Assembly: GCA_958431155.1 (NCBI GenBank)
Contig: OY288106.1
Coordinates: 381,937 to 445,936, forward strand
DNA: 64,000 bases
Direction of reading: 5' to 3'
From: an uncultured candidatus Porisulfidus sp.
GTDB lineage: Bacteria; Pseudomonadota; Gammaproteobacteria; Poriferisulfidales; Poriferisulfidaceae
Made by a program: the position numbers and the translations under genes. Positions 50,710 to 59,527 of this stretch are shown here, in pieces. Positions within the stretch are counted from its first letter, which is position 1; the number at the start of each line of letters is the position of its first letter. The notes beneath the pieces were generated by a model, which worked only from the letters and a program-made list of their open reading frames with translations, ran no database searches and had not been told where the DNA came from.

Positions 50710-52932
50710 ATGCCTTCTTCCAGTCCGAAAGAATCGCCGAAACCCAGTAAGCCGCACGTAAAGGAGCGTAAGAAGCGGCGCGTGGTTACTCCGCTTCTGT
50801 TACAGATGCACATGACCGAATGTGCTGCTGCATGTCTGGGCAGTGTGCTCGCTTATTTCGGACGATGGGTGCCACTGGCCGAGTTGCGGGATAAGTGCGA
50901 GATCAGCCGCGATGGTTCTACGGCGGCGGGCATCAAGCGCGCCGCCCAGTACTACGGCCTCGAATGTTCCGGTTGGTTCGGGGACGTCGCCCAAATCAAA
51001 AAAAATCCACTTCCCCTGATTCTGTTCTGGGAATACAACCACTTTCTCATCTTGGAAGGATATGACCGCGAGTGGTTCTATCTCAACGACCCGGCCTCAG
51101 GTCGCCGCAAGCTTTCGAGGAAGGAATTCGAGGGAGGATTTACTGGGGTGGCATTGCGGTTCAAACTTGGCCCAGAGTTCAAGCCTGGAGGCATGCGGCC
51201 CGACATCCTGCAGCATATCCCAGCTTGGTTGGCTGGAACCGGGGATGCATTGGCCTATGCGATTGGATGCGGGTTGTTGTTGACCGTACTGGCTCTCGCG
51301 ACGCCTGCGTTACTGGCCATCTTCGTGGATTGGGTGCTACGGGAAGGCGAGCCTTGGGGAGGGATTGTAGCTGGCACCATGGCAGGCGCCGCCGTTTTGG
51401 TTTACGGACTAACCTGGTTGAAACAACGGTGCCTGCGGCGCTTGGCCGCCCGGATCTCGGTGGTTGCTTGGGACCAATGCCTGACGCGGCTGTTGCGGTT
51501 GCCGATCGAATTCTTCAATCACCGGCTTGCGGGAGAATTGTCTGCCCGCGTCTTGTCTGTCGACAAGATAGCCAAGGGCTTGTCGAATCGTTTCATTGAT
51601 TTGTTGATTGATCTTGGAATGAGCGTGGTGTTTTTGGTCGTCATGCTGGTGTACGAGCCGACGCTGGCACTAATCGTTCTGGGCTTGGCTGTGCTGAATG
51701 CCGTGCTGATGCGTGTGATTTCACGCTTTCGAGCCGATGCGAGCCATGCTTTGCAACGGGAACAGGGCCTGTTGCTGGGTATCGGCACAACGATGCTGCA
51801 TCATACGGACACCCTGCGGATGACTGCTTCGGACGACCGTTTCTTCTCCCGTTGGAGTGGCCATCAAGCTCGCGAACTGGATGCGCGCCAGCGTTTTTCC
51901 GAACTAAGCCATGTGAATTCAGCCTTGCCGGGTTTGTTCTCGATCTTGGGCAGCGTGGCCGTGCTGGCTGTTGGCGCGACCGAAGTCATAGCGGGCGAAA
52001 TGACACTTGGCACGCTGATGGGATTTTACGTCGTGGCGGTGATGTTTTTGGCTCCCGTCGGACGTTTTGTGTCGTTTGCAGATGACCTTCAGTCGCTTGA
52101 GACGGACATGCAGCGTTTGGAGGACATCACGAAAGCTCCAGAGGACCCGGGGCTGGTGCATCGCCACGATTCCTCGAATTCCATCGCCACCCTGAATGGA
52201 CGGTTACGATTGGCTGGGCACGTGGAGTTGCGCAACATCACCTTTGGCTACAACCGAAACCGCCCCCCCCTGATCGAGGATTTCAACCTGGTCATCAAGC
52301 CGGGACAACGGGTCGCGGTGGTCGGGCCGAGCGGGTCGGGGAAATCGACGCTATCGCGTCTGGTTGTTGGCCTCTACCAGCCATGGTCCGGAGAAATCCT
52401 GTTCGATGGCCACCCGAGGAATGAGATTCCTGAGGAAGTTCTGTCACGGTCTCTGTCGATGGTGGATCAGAATGTAATTCTCTTCTCCGCGACGGTACGC
52501 GACAACATTACTCTTTGGAACCCTGTTGTTCCAGACGACATCCTGATTGCTGCGGCCCGCGATGCTTGCATCCACGATGAGATTCTCAGCCGGCCGCTAG
52601 GCTACGCGACGCAGGTCGAGGAGGACGGGGACAATTTCAGCGGTGGCCAGCGACAACGGTTGGAGATTGCGCGTGCGCTGGTCGGCAATCCGACGGTACT
52701 GATTCTCGATGAGGCAACGAGCGCTCTCGACGCCGCCACCGAAGACCTAGTCGATGACGCGCTACGCCGCCGAGGGATTAGTTGCCTGATCGTGGCGCAT
52801 CGGTTGAGCACGGTTCGGGACTGCGACCAGATTATCGTCCTTGAGAAGGGCAAGGAATTGCAGCGTGGCACCCACGACGAACTCATGGCGGACGAGGGCG
52901 GGACCTATCACCGGCTTGTCCGGGCGGGCTAG
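50710..52932 (+). CDS. NHLM-type ABC transporter with C39 leader peptidase domain
   Basis: A 740-residue peptidase-containing ABC transporter (PCAT). The N-terminal cytosolic C39 domain has an intact catalytic set: Q32, C38 (MTECAAACLGS), H111 (HFLILEG) and D127 (LNDPASGRR), so it should cut the leader during export. Residues about 185-470 contain six transmembrane helices. The C-terminal ATPase has GPSGSGKST (Walker A), FSGGQRQRLEIARAL (signature) and VLILDEATSALD (Walker B). Its natural substrate in this cluster is the NHLP precursor with the AAG-LCCCL junction. Confidence 0.92.
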   Translation: MPSSSPKESPKPSKPHVKERKKRRVVTPLLLQMHMTECAAACLGSVLAYFGRWVPLAELRDKCEISRDGSTAAGIKRAAQYYGLECSGWFGDVAQIKKNPLPLILFWEYNHFLILEGYDREWFYLNDPASGRRKLSRKEFEGGFTGVALRFKLGPEFKPGGMRPDILQHIPAWLAGTGDALAYAIGCGLLLTVLALATPALLAIFVDWVLREGEPWGGIVAGTMAGAAVLVYGLTWLKQRCLRRLAARISVVAWDQCLTRLLRLPIEFFNHRLAGELSARVLSVDKIAKGLSNRFIDLLIDLGMSVVFLVVMLVYEPTLALIVLGLAVLNAVLMRVISRFRADASHALQREQGLLLGIGTTMLHHTDTLRMTASDDRFFSRWSGHQARELDARQRFSELSHVNSALPGLFSILGSVAVLAVGATEVIAGEMTLGTLMGFYVVAVMFLAPVGRFVSFADDLQSLETDMQRLEDITKAPEDPGLVHRHDSSNSIATLNGRLRLAGHVELRNITFGYNRNRPPLIEDFNLVIKPGQRVAVVGPSGSGKSTLSRLVVGLYQPWSGEILFDGHPRNEIPEEVLSRSLSMVDQNVILFSATVRDNITLWNPVVPDDILIAAARDACIHDEILSRPLGYATQVEEDGDNFSGGQRQRLEIARALVGNPTVLILDEATSALDAATEDLVDDALRRRGISCLIVAHRLSTVRDCDQIIVLEKGKELQRGTHDELMADEGGTYHRLVRAG

Positions 52933-52936
52933 CCTA

Positions 52937-55858
52937 ATGAAGCCTCCGGAATTCCATTCACTTGCCAATCTGGCCGCTCAATCGGGCGTGTCGGTGTCCT
53001 GCGCCGGCAACCTGCCGATAGACATGGGTGACCCGGAATCCATCTGGTTCATTGAGAAAGGGGTGGTTGACCTGTTTCTGGTTGAGCGCCGAGACGGAGT
53101 GGACCAAGCGGCACCGCAGCATCTACTGCGCGCCGATTCCGGACGTCTCCTGCCGGGCGTCGCTCCGCAGGAGAATGGCACGGTCTTCAGCCTGGTTGCA
53201 AAAGGGTTGCCGGATACAGTATTGCGGCGTCTTCCAGTCGAAAGCCTCAGCGCGATCCAGGGCACGGAACTGGCGGAACATGTCGACGCATGGGTTAAGG
53301 ACATTTCTGCCGAGTTGTCCCGGGATGCAGGACAACGGCCGCGGCCAGACTCGCCAGTCGAGCCCGGCAAGGCCTTTTCGGAAGTGGGCGGTACGCTTTC
53401 GTCCCGGCAGGGTGTGGTGTGGATCTCGCAATTGCCTCCAGGCACGGGATTGTTTCTCGGTTTGATTGATCCCACCGAAGGAGATTCGCGAGACAGAGCG
53501 ATCGCGGACACCATACCGCTCACGCCTGCGACATGGTTGACCCTGATGGGGAAAACTCGACTATCCTCCCGATCCTCGGAAGACCTTGCCGAAGACGGGC
53601 TTCTCCTGCCTGCCTTAGCGAATTTCCATATAACGGCGTTTTCTCATGAACGACTTAATCGCAGTTTGGCAACTGCTGATCAAGCGAACCTGGAACGGGA
53701 TCGAGTGACCAGCCGCCGCAGCGATGAAGCGCGTGCCCGACACCGTCTGTTCAACCTTTACGACCTTCCGGAGAAGAGAAGCGCCGATGCGGATAGCGTG
53801 ATATTGCTCGAAGCCCTGAAGATAGTCGGGGAACATGAAGGCATGGACTTTAAGTGGTCTGTAAAACCGGGAGTCGCCGACTCTGTCCCGGAACTCGGGG
53901 ACATCCTGGATGCATCCGGGGTGCGCAGCCGACAGGTGCGGCTCGCTTGGGACAAGCGCTGGTGGATTGGGGACAATGGCGCAATGTTGGCGTTTCGGGT
54001 GGACAACGACCAACCTGTGGCATTGTTGCCTGGCATGCTGGGGCACTATCGGGAGGTCGATCCGGTTGGGAAGCGCAGTACCCGGGTAACTGCCGAGCGT
54101 GCTAAGGCCCTCCAACCTGATGCTTGGGTGTTCTACCAGCCACTGACGTCGGGGAAGATCGGATTGATGGATCTGTATCGGCTTGTCCGGAAGGGTCTGG
54201 TTGCCGATCTCGCGCGTTTTGCAACAGCCGGACTGTTTGGCGGTTTGGTCATGTTGGTGCCTGCCGTGGTGGTGGGCTTTGTCGCGGATGAGGTCATTCC
54301 CACCGGCGAAACCAGTCTGTTGTATCTGGCGACTGCGGCATTGGCGGCATTCGCCCTGATTGGGGCGTTGCTGCATATCCTCCAGGGCATGGCGCTCATG
54401 CGCCTCGAGGGGCGTGGCGCTTCCCGAATCGAAGCTGCATTCTGGGACCGCCTGCTCCGATTGCCTTTAAGCTTCCTGCGGCGCTATCCAGCAGGCAATC
54501 TCGCTATGCGAGGCATGACGTTCCAAGCTCTCCGTGATGCTGTACGGGATGTGATTGCCAACGCGGTGTTGTCGATCGTTTTCCTACTGCCCGCGTTCCT
54601 CCTGATTTTCTTCTACGATGCCACGTTGGGAAGTGTTACGGTCGCCTTCGGTCTTTTGTCCCTGGCTGTAACCGTCGTGCTGGGCCTGCAGCAAATCCCG
54701 CCTCATGGCCGGGTGATTCGGGCGATCCACCGTATGGCAGGGCAATTGTTCCAGTTTATTAACGGCATTTCCAAGTTGAGGGTTGACGACGCGGAAGGGA
54801 CCGCCTTTGCAGTTCTGGCCCGAGATTACCGCGAGCAGAAGCGCGCGGAGTCCAAACTCGGCGGTTTGGAAGATCATTTGCAGGCATTCGGGGCTGCGTT
54901 GCCACTCCTTGCCGGGGCGGTGCTGTTCCTGGTGATGGTGTTACCGGGCCGAGAGGGCATCGAGATCGGAGATTTTCTTGTCATCTATCTCGTGTTCATA
55001 GTGTTCCAGACGGCAGTGGCCCGGCTTGGAGCATCGTTCAGTTCCGTTGCCGCCATCATGCCAGCATTCGATCAGATTCGGCCATTTCTCTACGAATCCC
55101 CGGAGACGAGTTCCGATGGAGAACTCGTCGAGGGCTTGGGAGGTGAAGTCGTGATGGACCATATCACTTTCCGGTACGATCCTGACGGCCCGCTGATTCT
55201 CGACGATGTCACGATTCGCGCCAATCCCGGCGAATTTGTCGCCATTGCTGGCGAATCAGGGGCAGGCAAGAGTACGGTTTTCCGCATAGCGCTTGGTCTA
55301 GATCATCCATCTTCCGGGGCGGTGTACTACGACGGACGCGATCTGAGGCATCTCAACATCAAGCAAGTGCGCCGGAAGATTGGCGCGGTCCCACAGGATG
55401 TGCAGCTTCATCCGGAGGACGTGTGGGACAACATCGTCGGGAATCAGGAAGACATTGCAGCCGAGAATGCGTGGGCTGCCGCCCGGGCCGCATCTGTCGA
55501 CCGTGATATCAAGGAGATGCCGATGGGAATGCTGACATGTGTGGGAGGAGGCAGTCTTACATCGGGAGGCGAAAGCCAACGCATCATGATCGCCCATGCG
55601 CTGATCGAGCATCCTCGAATCATGCTGCTCGATGAGGCAACGAACTGGCTCGACAACGACAATCAGGCCAAGATCATGGATAACCTCGCGAACCTGCGCT
55701 CGACTCGGATCGTTATTGCCCATCGTCTTTCCACGTTGCGTCAAGCGGATCGAATCTACGTGATGCAATCCGGGAAGGTGGTCGAAGTGGGGACTTTCGA
55801 AACACTGATGGAGATCGGTGGGGTCTTTCAGGATCTGGTTCGTCGGCAAGTCGCCTGA
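52937..55858 (+). CDS. second NHLM-type ABC transporter permease/ATPase
   Basis: A 973-residue fused transporter. The first 420 or so residues are a soluble N-terminal region typical of this group, with cyclic-nucleotide-like beta structure near residues 30-110, and contain no C39 catalytic residues. Residues about 430-720 are the six-helix membrane domain. The ATPase has GESGAGKST, the variant signature LTSGGESQRIMIAHAL, and IMLLDEATNWLD. NHLM systems encode two such transporters side by side, presumably forming a heterodimer with the PCAT. The ATG is 4 bases after the preceding stop. The longer frame from 52841 overlaps that gene. Confidence 0.9.
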   Translation: MKPPEFHSLANLAAQSGVSVSCAGNLPIDMGDPESIWFIEKGVVDLFLVERRDGVDQAAPQHLLRADSGRLLPGVAPQENGTVFSLVAKGLPDTVLRRLPVESLSAIQGTELAEHVDAWVKDISAELSRDAGQRPRPDSPVEPGKAFSEVGGTLSSRQGVVWISQLPPGTGLFLGLIDPTEGDSRDRAIADTIPLTPATWLTLMGKTRLSSRSSEDLAEDGLLLPALANFHITAFSHERLNRSLATADQANLERDRVTSRRSDEARARHRLFNLYDLPEKRSADADSVILLEALKIVGEHEGMDFKWSVKPGVADSVPELGDILDASGVRSRQVRLAWDKRWWIGDNGAMLAFRVDNDQPVALLPGMLGHYREVDPVGKRSTRVTAERAKALQPDAWVFYQPLTSGKIGLMDLYRLVRKGLVADLARFATAGLFGGLVMLVPAVVVGFVADEVIPTGETSLLYLATAALAAFALIGALLHILQGMALMRLEGRGASRIEAAFWDRLLRLPLSFLRRYPAGNLAMRGMTFQALRDAVRDVIANAVLSIVFLLPAFLLIFFYDATLGSVTVAFGLLSLAVTVVLGLQQIPPHGRVIRAIHRMAGQLFQFINGISKLRVDDAEGTAFAVLARDYREQKRAESKLGGLEDHLQAFGAALPLLAGAVLFLVMVLPGREGIEIGDFLVIYLVFIVFQTAVARLGASFSSVAAIMPAFDQIRPFLYESPETSSDGELVEGLGGEVVMDHITFRYDPDGPLILDDVTIRANPGEFVAIAGESGAGKSTVFRIALGLDHPSSGAVYYDGRDLRHLNIKQVRRKIGAVPQDVQLHPEDVWDNIVGNQEDIAAENAWAAARAASVDRDIKEMPMGMLTCVGGGSLTSGGESQRIMIAHALIEHPRIMLLDEATNWLDNDNQAKIMDNLANLRSTRIVIAHRLSTLRQADRIYVMQSGKVVEVGTFETLMEIGGVFQDLVRRQVA

Positions 55859-55986
55859 CTACGGCCACTTGCGGGGCTTGCACCCGAGTCAAGAGAATTT
55901 TCCTCATTCGGCAGATATGCTGCGAGAACGAGCCCCTGTGATAGACTTGCGGCCAGTATTTTCCGACGATTTTCTTTACCAGCAAG

Positions 55987-56913
55987 ATGTCCGAACGTTT
56001 CACACCGGCTGCACTCATAGCGCTTCTGTTTATCCTCCTGGCCGGGTCCATCTACGTTTCTCAAAGGCCTGAACCGTTTTCGGAAGGAACCTTCTGGCAG
56101 GTGAGCAAGGACGGCAAGGTCGTCGGGCATATCTTCGGCACCATCCACAGCAACGACGAGCGCGTCACGCGGATTCCGCAACGGGTGATGGAGGTATTCA
56201 CGAAGTCGTCGGGCTATGCCATCGAAGCGTTTCCAGGCAGTGAGTTGTGGAATCCCTACCATGGACTCCAGAATATTCGCGGTCGCATGATGCTGCCGGG
56301 CAAGCAGACGCTCGCGGAGGTCGCCGGCGAGGAACTGGCGCAAAAGGTATACACGATCCTCAAGCGAAACCAGGTCGATGAGGAATTTGCACGCCGCGTA
56401 AAACCGTGGGCCGCGATCCACAGTCTCGCTATTAAGTCAGAGCACCAAGGGCCGATTGTGGATCAGAAGCTTCTGGATTTGGCGGTGCTGCAGGACAAAG
56501 AGTTATATCAAGTCGAGAGTCCGGAAGAGCTGTTGGCTGCGTTCTATGCGATGCCAATGGATTCACAAGTCTCGCTGCTGGAGGACAAGTTGCGCGCATT
56601 CCCGGAAATGCGCCACACCATGGAAGAGATCGTTTTGGCCTATGGGCGCGAAGATCTGCAGGCCATGATGGATCTGTCGACGGACTTTATTGATAAGGAT
56701 CCGAGCAAACGGAAGCATTATGAGACATATGTAAAGCATGCCATTGATATTCGAAGCGTTGTGATGACGCACTACATGGGCGCGGCGTTTCGCGAGGGCA
56801 ATGCGTTCATTGCTGTTGGCGCCTTGCATTTGCTTGGAAAGAACGGAGTGCTATCGTTGCTCGGTCAGGAATTTTATGGCGAATACGAAGTCGAGCGAAT
56901 CCTAATTAAGTAG
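55987..56913 (+). CDS. TraB/GumN (Tiki-like) family protein
   Basis: A 308-residue protein with an N-terminal membrane anchor (ALIALLFILLAGSIYV) and the TraB/GumN pattern: HIFGTIHSNDERVTRIPQRV near residue 48, AIEAFPGSELW near 78, and the late FIAVGALHLLGKNGVLSLL near 275. Related Tiki proteins are metal-dependent proteases that use histidine and glutamate residues in equivalent places, so a peptidase or peptide-binding role is possible. It follows the export genes by 128 bases in the same direction. Membership in the peptide cluster is inferred from position and lower GC. Confidence 0.82.
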   Translation: MSERFTPAALIALLFILLAGSIYVSQRPEPFSEGTFWQVSKDGKVVGHIFGTIHSNDERVTRIPQRVMEVFTKSSGYAIEAFPGSELWNPYHGLQNIRGRMMLPGKQTLAEVAGEELAQKVYTILKRNQVDEEFARRVKPWAAIHSLAIKSEHQGPIVDQKLLDLAVLQDKELYQVESPEELLAAFYAMPMDSQVSLLEDKLRAFPEMRHTMEEIVLAYGREDLQAMMDLSTDFIDKDPSKRKHYETYVKHAIDIRSVVMTHYMGAAFREGNAFIAVGALHLLGKNGVLSLLGQEFYGEYEVERILIK

Positions 56914-57041
56914 CCCGCCCAGTCTTGTTGCTGTACAACGGGCCGAGTTCAATTTACGCCTGACGCCACAGGGCATCGGTTCGAATCCACTGCAAAAACA
57001 GGGAAAGGAATCTTTGCAGAGAGATTCCCAGATCTTTCTCG

Positions 57042-57734
57042 TCAACTGCGTCCGTAGACTGGCACGATGGCGCCGTTGATGGATTGACTGGACGGGTCGG
57101 CGAGGTGGGCAATGGCGGCAGCGAGATTCTCGGGAGGCACCCATCTTGAGTGGTCGGCATCAGGCATGTCGGCGCGGTTGCGAGGGGTGTCAATGGTGCC
57201 GGGCAGGATGCAGTTGGCCGTGATTCCGGTCTCGGCGCATTCAAGGGCGAGCACTTCCGTCAAGGTAACCACGGCCGCTTTCGAGACGCAATAGGGAGCC
57301 ATTCGTGCTCCGGGCTTGCGCACGGCTCGGGCGCCTACGTTGATGATGCGGCCGAAATCCGCTTCCCGCATGATGGGCAGCACGTACTTGCAGGCCAGCC
57401 AGGCGGTGACGGCGTTGATTCGAAACATGCCCGCCCAGTCGTCCACGGTGGTTTCTTCGACCCTCGGTCCCATTGCGAACCCACCGGCGACATTCGCGAG
57501 AATGTCAATGCGTCCCTTGAGTTGATGGATTCTGCTGAAGGCTTCGCTGACGGAGGGTTCGTCGGTCAAGTCGCAGACATGGGTAGCAGAGCTTGGGACC
57601 TCTTCCAGCCGTTTGGCATCGCAATCCACGGCAACGGTGAAGGCGCCGCGTTCCTCGAAGCCGCGAATCGTGGCTTGGCCAAGCACGCCAGCAGCCCCGG
57701 TGACGACAGCGACGTGATCAGCGAGAGAATTCAT
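57042..57734 (-). CDS. short-chain dehydrogenase/reductase
   Basis: A 230-residue SDR. VVTGAAGVLGQATIRGFEER near residue 10 is the dinucleotide-binding loop, VCDLTDEPSV near 53 and NVAGGFAM near 82 follow, and PYCVSKAAVVTLTEVLALEC near 152 supplies the catalytic Tyr and Lys. The position of the catalytic serine reads NVGARAV, so alanine or glycine replaces serine there, a variant found in some SDRs. The substrate is unknown. The upstream gap 56914-57041 shows nothing recognisable apart from a short T-loop-like string. Confidence 0.88.
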   Translation of the reverse strand: MNSLADHVAVVTGAAGVLGQATIRGFEERGAFTVAVDCDAKRLEEVPSSATHVCDLTDEPSVSEAFSRIHQLKGRIDILANVAGGFAMGPRVEETTVDDWAGMFRINAVTAWLACKYVLPIMREADFGRIINVGARAVRKPGARMAPYCVSKAAVVTLTEVLALECAETGITANCILPGTIDTPRNRADMPDADHSRWVPPENLAAAIAHLADPSSQSINGAIVPVYGRS

Positions 57735-57773
57735 GGATGGATTGTGAACGGAAGCAGAATTGGGGAGCCGGGC

Positions 57774-59462
57774 TCATTGTAGGGCCCAGCCTGGGAATTC
57801 GCCAAGCAGCCCGAACACCCAATCACCCAGGCTGAAGACGAGCATGGTCAAGATGACGACCGAAAGGATGTCCAGCCAGATTCCGGCAATGATCATCTTG
57901 ATGATCGGGACTCGCCGGGAGCCGTAGACGATGGCGTTGGGCGGGGTGGAGATCGGCAGCATGAAAGCGCAGGAAGCGGCGAGGACCGTCGGAATCAATA
58001 GTAACAGAGGGTGCACATTGATGCCTTGCGCAAGGCTGGCCATGATCGGGATGGCCGTAGAAGTGGTGGCCGTATTGGAGGTTAGTTCCGTCAGGCCGGT
58101 GATAAAGCCGACCGTGCTCATCACTACCACGAGCGAGCTGCTGCCGTGCAGCAGGATTTCGAATTGCTGGGCTGCCCAGGAGGACAGCCCGGAAACTCCG
58201 AATCCTTTGGCCAATGCCAGGCCACCGCCGAACAGAATCAGCACACCCCAGGGGACTTTGTTCAGGTCGTCCGTATCCAGCAGCCGGCCATGAGTCGATT
58301 TGGCGGGAAGCGCGAACAACAGAAGTGCCATGGCGATGGCGACCGTGCCGTCGTCGAGCATCGGGCCGATGGCAGAAATGTCGAGCCGGGCCAGAAACAG
58401 GTCCAGGTAATGGCTCCAGCCAAAGATGTCGATATCGCTGCCGAACAGATGCTTCTTACGGGTGAACCACAGGACCACCAGAGTGGCGAACACCGCCAAA
58501 ACCCTCTTTTCCTCCGGGCCCATGGGTCCGAGATCCCGGTGTTGTCGGAGAATCAGATCACCGCCACTGAACTGGCCCGTAGGAGGTAGAGGAAAGACCA
58601 GCCGAGTCAACAACAGCCAAGCGCATCCTAGGAACAGGAACGAGAAGGGCATGGCCATCATCGACCAGGAGGCGAACGAGATGGACGGCGCATTCGGATA
58701 CAACTGCTCGAACTGGGCGACCAGGATGGCGTTGGGTGGCGTCCCCGTCAGCGTGGCCATGCCGCCGATGGAGGCGGCGTACGCAAGTCCCAGCAACAGG
58801 GCAAGGGAAAAATTCCTCTCGCGGGGATGCGGAGGAGTATCGGCGGTGCCTTGGGCCGCATGGAACTCCTCGCGAAACAGGACGACGGACAGCGCGATCG
58901 GGAGCAGCATCATAGTGGTGGCGGTATTGGAAAGCCACATCGACAGGAGGGAGGCCGCCAACATGAACCCGAGCACGAGGGTGTCGAGCCGGTTGCCCAT
59001 GATTCGCAGGATGTTGAGCGCGATACGCTTGTGCAGGTTCCACTTCTGCACCGCGATCGCCACGAGGAACCCTCCCAGAAGGAGAAACGTGACCCAGCTC
59101 ATGTACTGGCTGACCACGTTGTGCAGACTGATGCTCAGATCGCCGGGGACCAGTCCGCCGCTGAGCGCGGTATCTTCGAAATCGACCCGCCTTGAGACAT
59201 CAGTGTAACGACCCCGCATGATGCCCATGGCCGGGAACAGCACCAGCGGCATCAGGGCGGTAGCGGCGATCGGGATGGCTTCGCTGACCCACCAGATAGC
59301 CATCCAGGCAGTAATGGCCACCATGCGGGTGACCATCGGATTTCCGGGGTCGAGGTCGGTAAAGGCGAGAATCAGGATGAAGGCCAGTGGCCCGAGCCAT
59401 AGCCCGATCCGGTTGCGCAGGTTTACGGGTGCGTCATCGCGCCATGCAGGTCGAGCGAACAC
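57774..59462 (-). CDS. DASS/SLC13-family sodium:carboxylate or sulfate transporter
   Basis: A 562-residue membrane protein with about 12 helices and both Ser-Asn-Thr substrate motifs: LSNTATTMMLLPIALSVVLF near residue 173 and LTSNTATTSTAIPIMASLAQ near 458. It also has the family signature MLPISTPPNAIVYGSRRVP near 501. Relatives carry succinate, citrate or sulfate with sodium. The start at 59462 is a GTG just 14 bases after the nrdB terminator hairpin, so a slightly later start is possible. It is probably transcribed apart from nrdAB and upstream of the SDR. Confidence 0.9.
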   Translation of the reverse strand: MFARPAWRDDAPVNLRNRIGLWLGPLAFILILAFTDLDPGNPMVTRMVAITAWMAIWWVSEAIPIAATALMPLVLFPAMGIMRGRYTDVSRRVDFEDTALSGGLVPGDLSISLHNVVSQYMSWVTFLLLGGFLVAIAVQKWNLHKRIALNILRIMGNRLDTLVLGFMLAASLLSMWLSNTATTMMLLPIALSVVLFREEFHAAQGTADTPPHPRERNFSLALLLGLAYAASIGGMATLTGTPPNAILVAQFEQLYPNAPSISFASWSMMAMPFSFLFLGCAWLLLTRLVFPLPPTGQFSGGDLILRQHRDLGPMGPEEKRVLAVFATLVVLWFTRKKHLFGSDIDIFGWSHYLDLFLARLDISAIGPMLDDGTVAIAMALLLFALPAKSTHGRLLDTDDLNKVPWGVLILFGGGLALAKGFGVSGLSSWAAQQFEILLHGSSSLVVVMSTVGFITGLTELTSNTATTSTAIPIMASLAQGINVHPLLLLIPTVLAASCAFMLPISTPPNAIVYGSRRVPIIKMIIAGIWLDILSVVILTMLVFSLGDWVFGLLGEFPGWALQ

Positions 59463-59475
59463 CGGGCAACCTCAA

Positions 59476-59506
59476 ATGAAAAGCGCACGCTGGAGCAGCG
59501 TGCGCT
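59476..59506 (-). terminator. Rho-independent terminator after nrdB
   Basis: On the minus strand AGCGCACGCT pairs perfectly with AGCGTGCGCT around a five-base GCTCC loop, followed by TTTTCATTT. It lies about 20 bases after the nrdB stop. Confidence 0.85.
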
Positions 59507-59527
59507 AGGTTGGCATCCCCCCAACAG

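Noticed and set aside
52841-52936. Earlier start of the second NHLM transporter
   Set aside because: It lies inside the preceding ABC transporter gene and adds unrelated residues; the ATG at 52937 follows the stop by 4 bases.
56978-56988. GGTTCGAATCC resembling a tRNA T-loop
   Set aside because: Flanking bases form only two pairs of a T-stem and no acceptor, D or anticodon arm could be folded around it.
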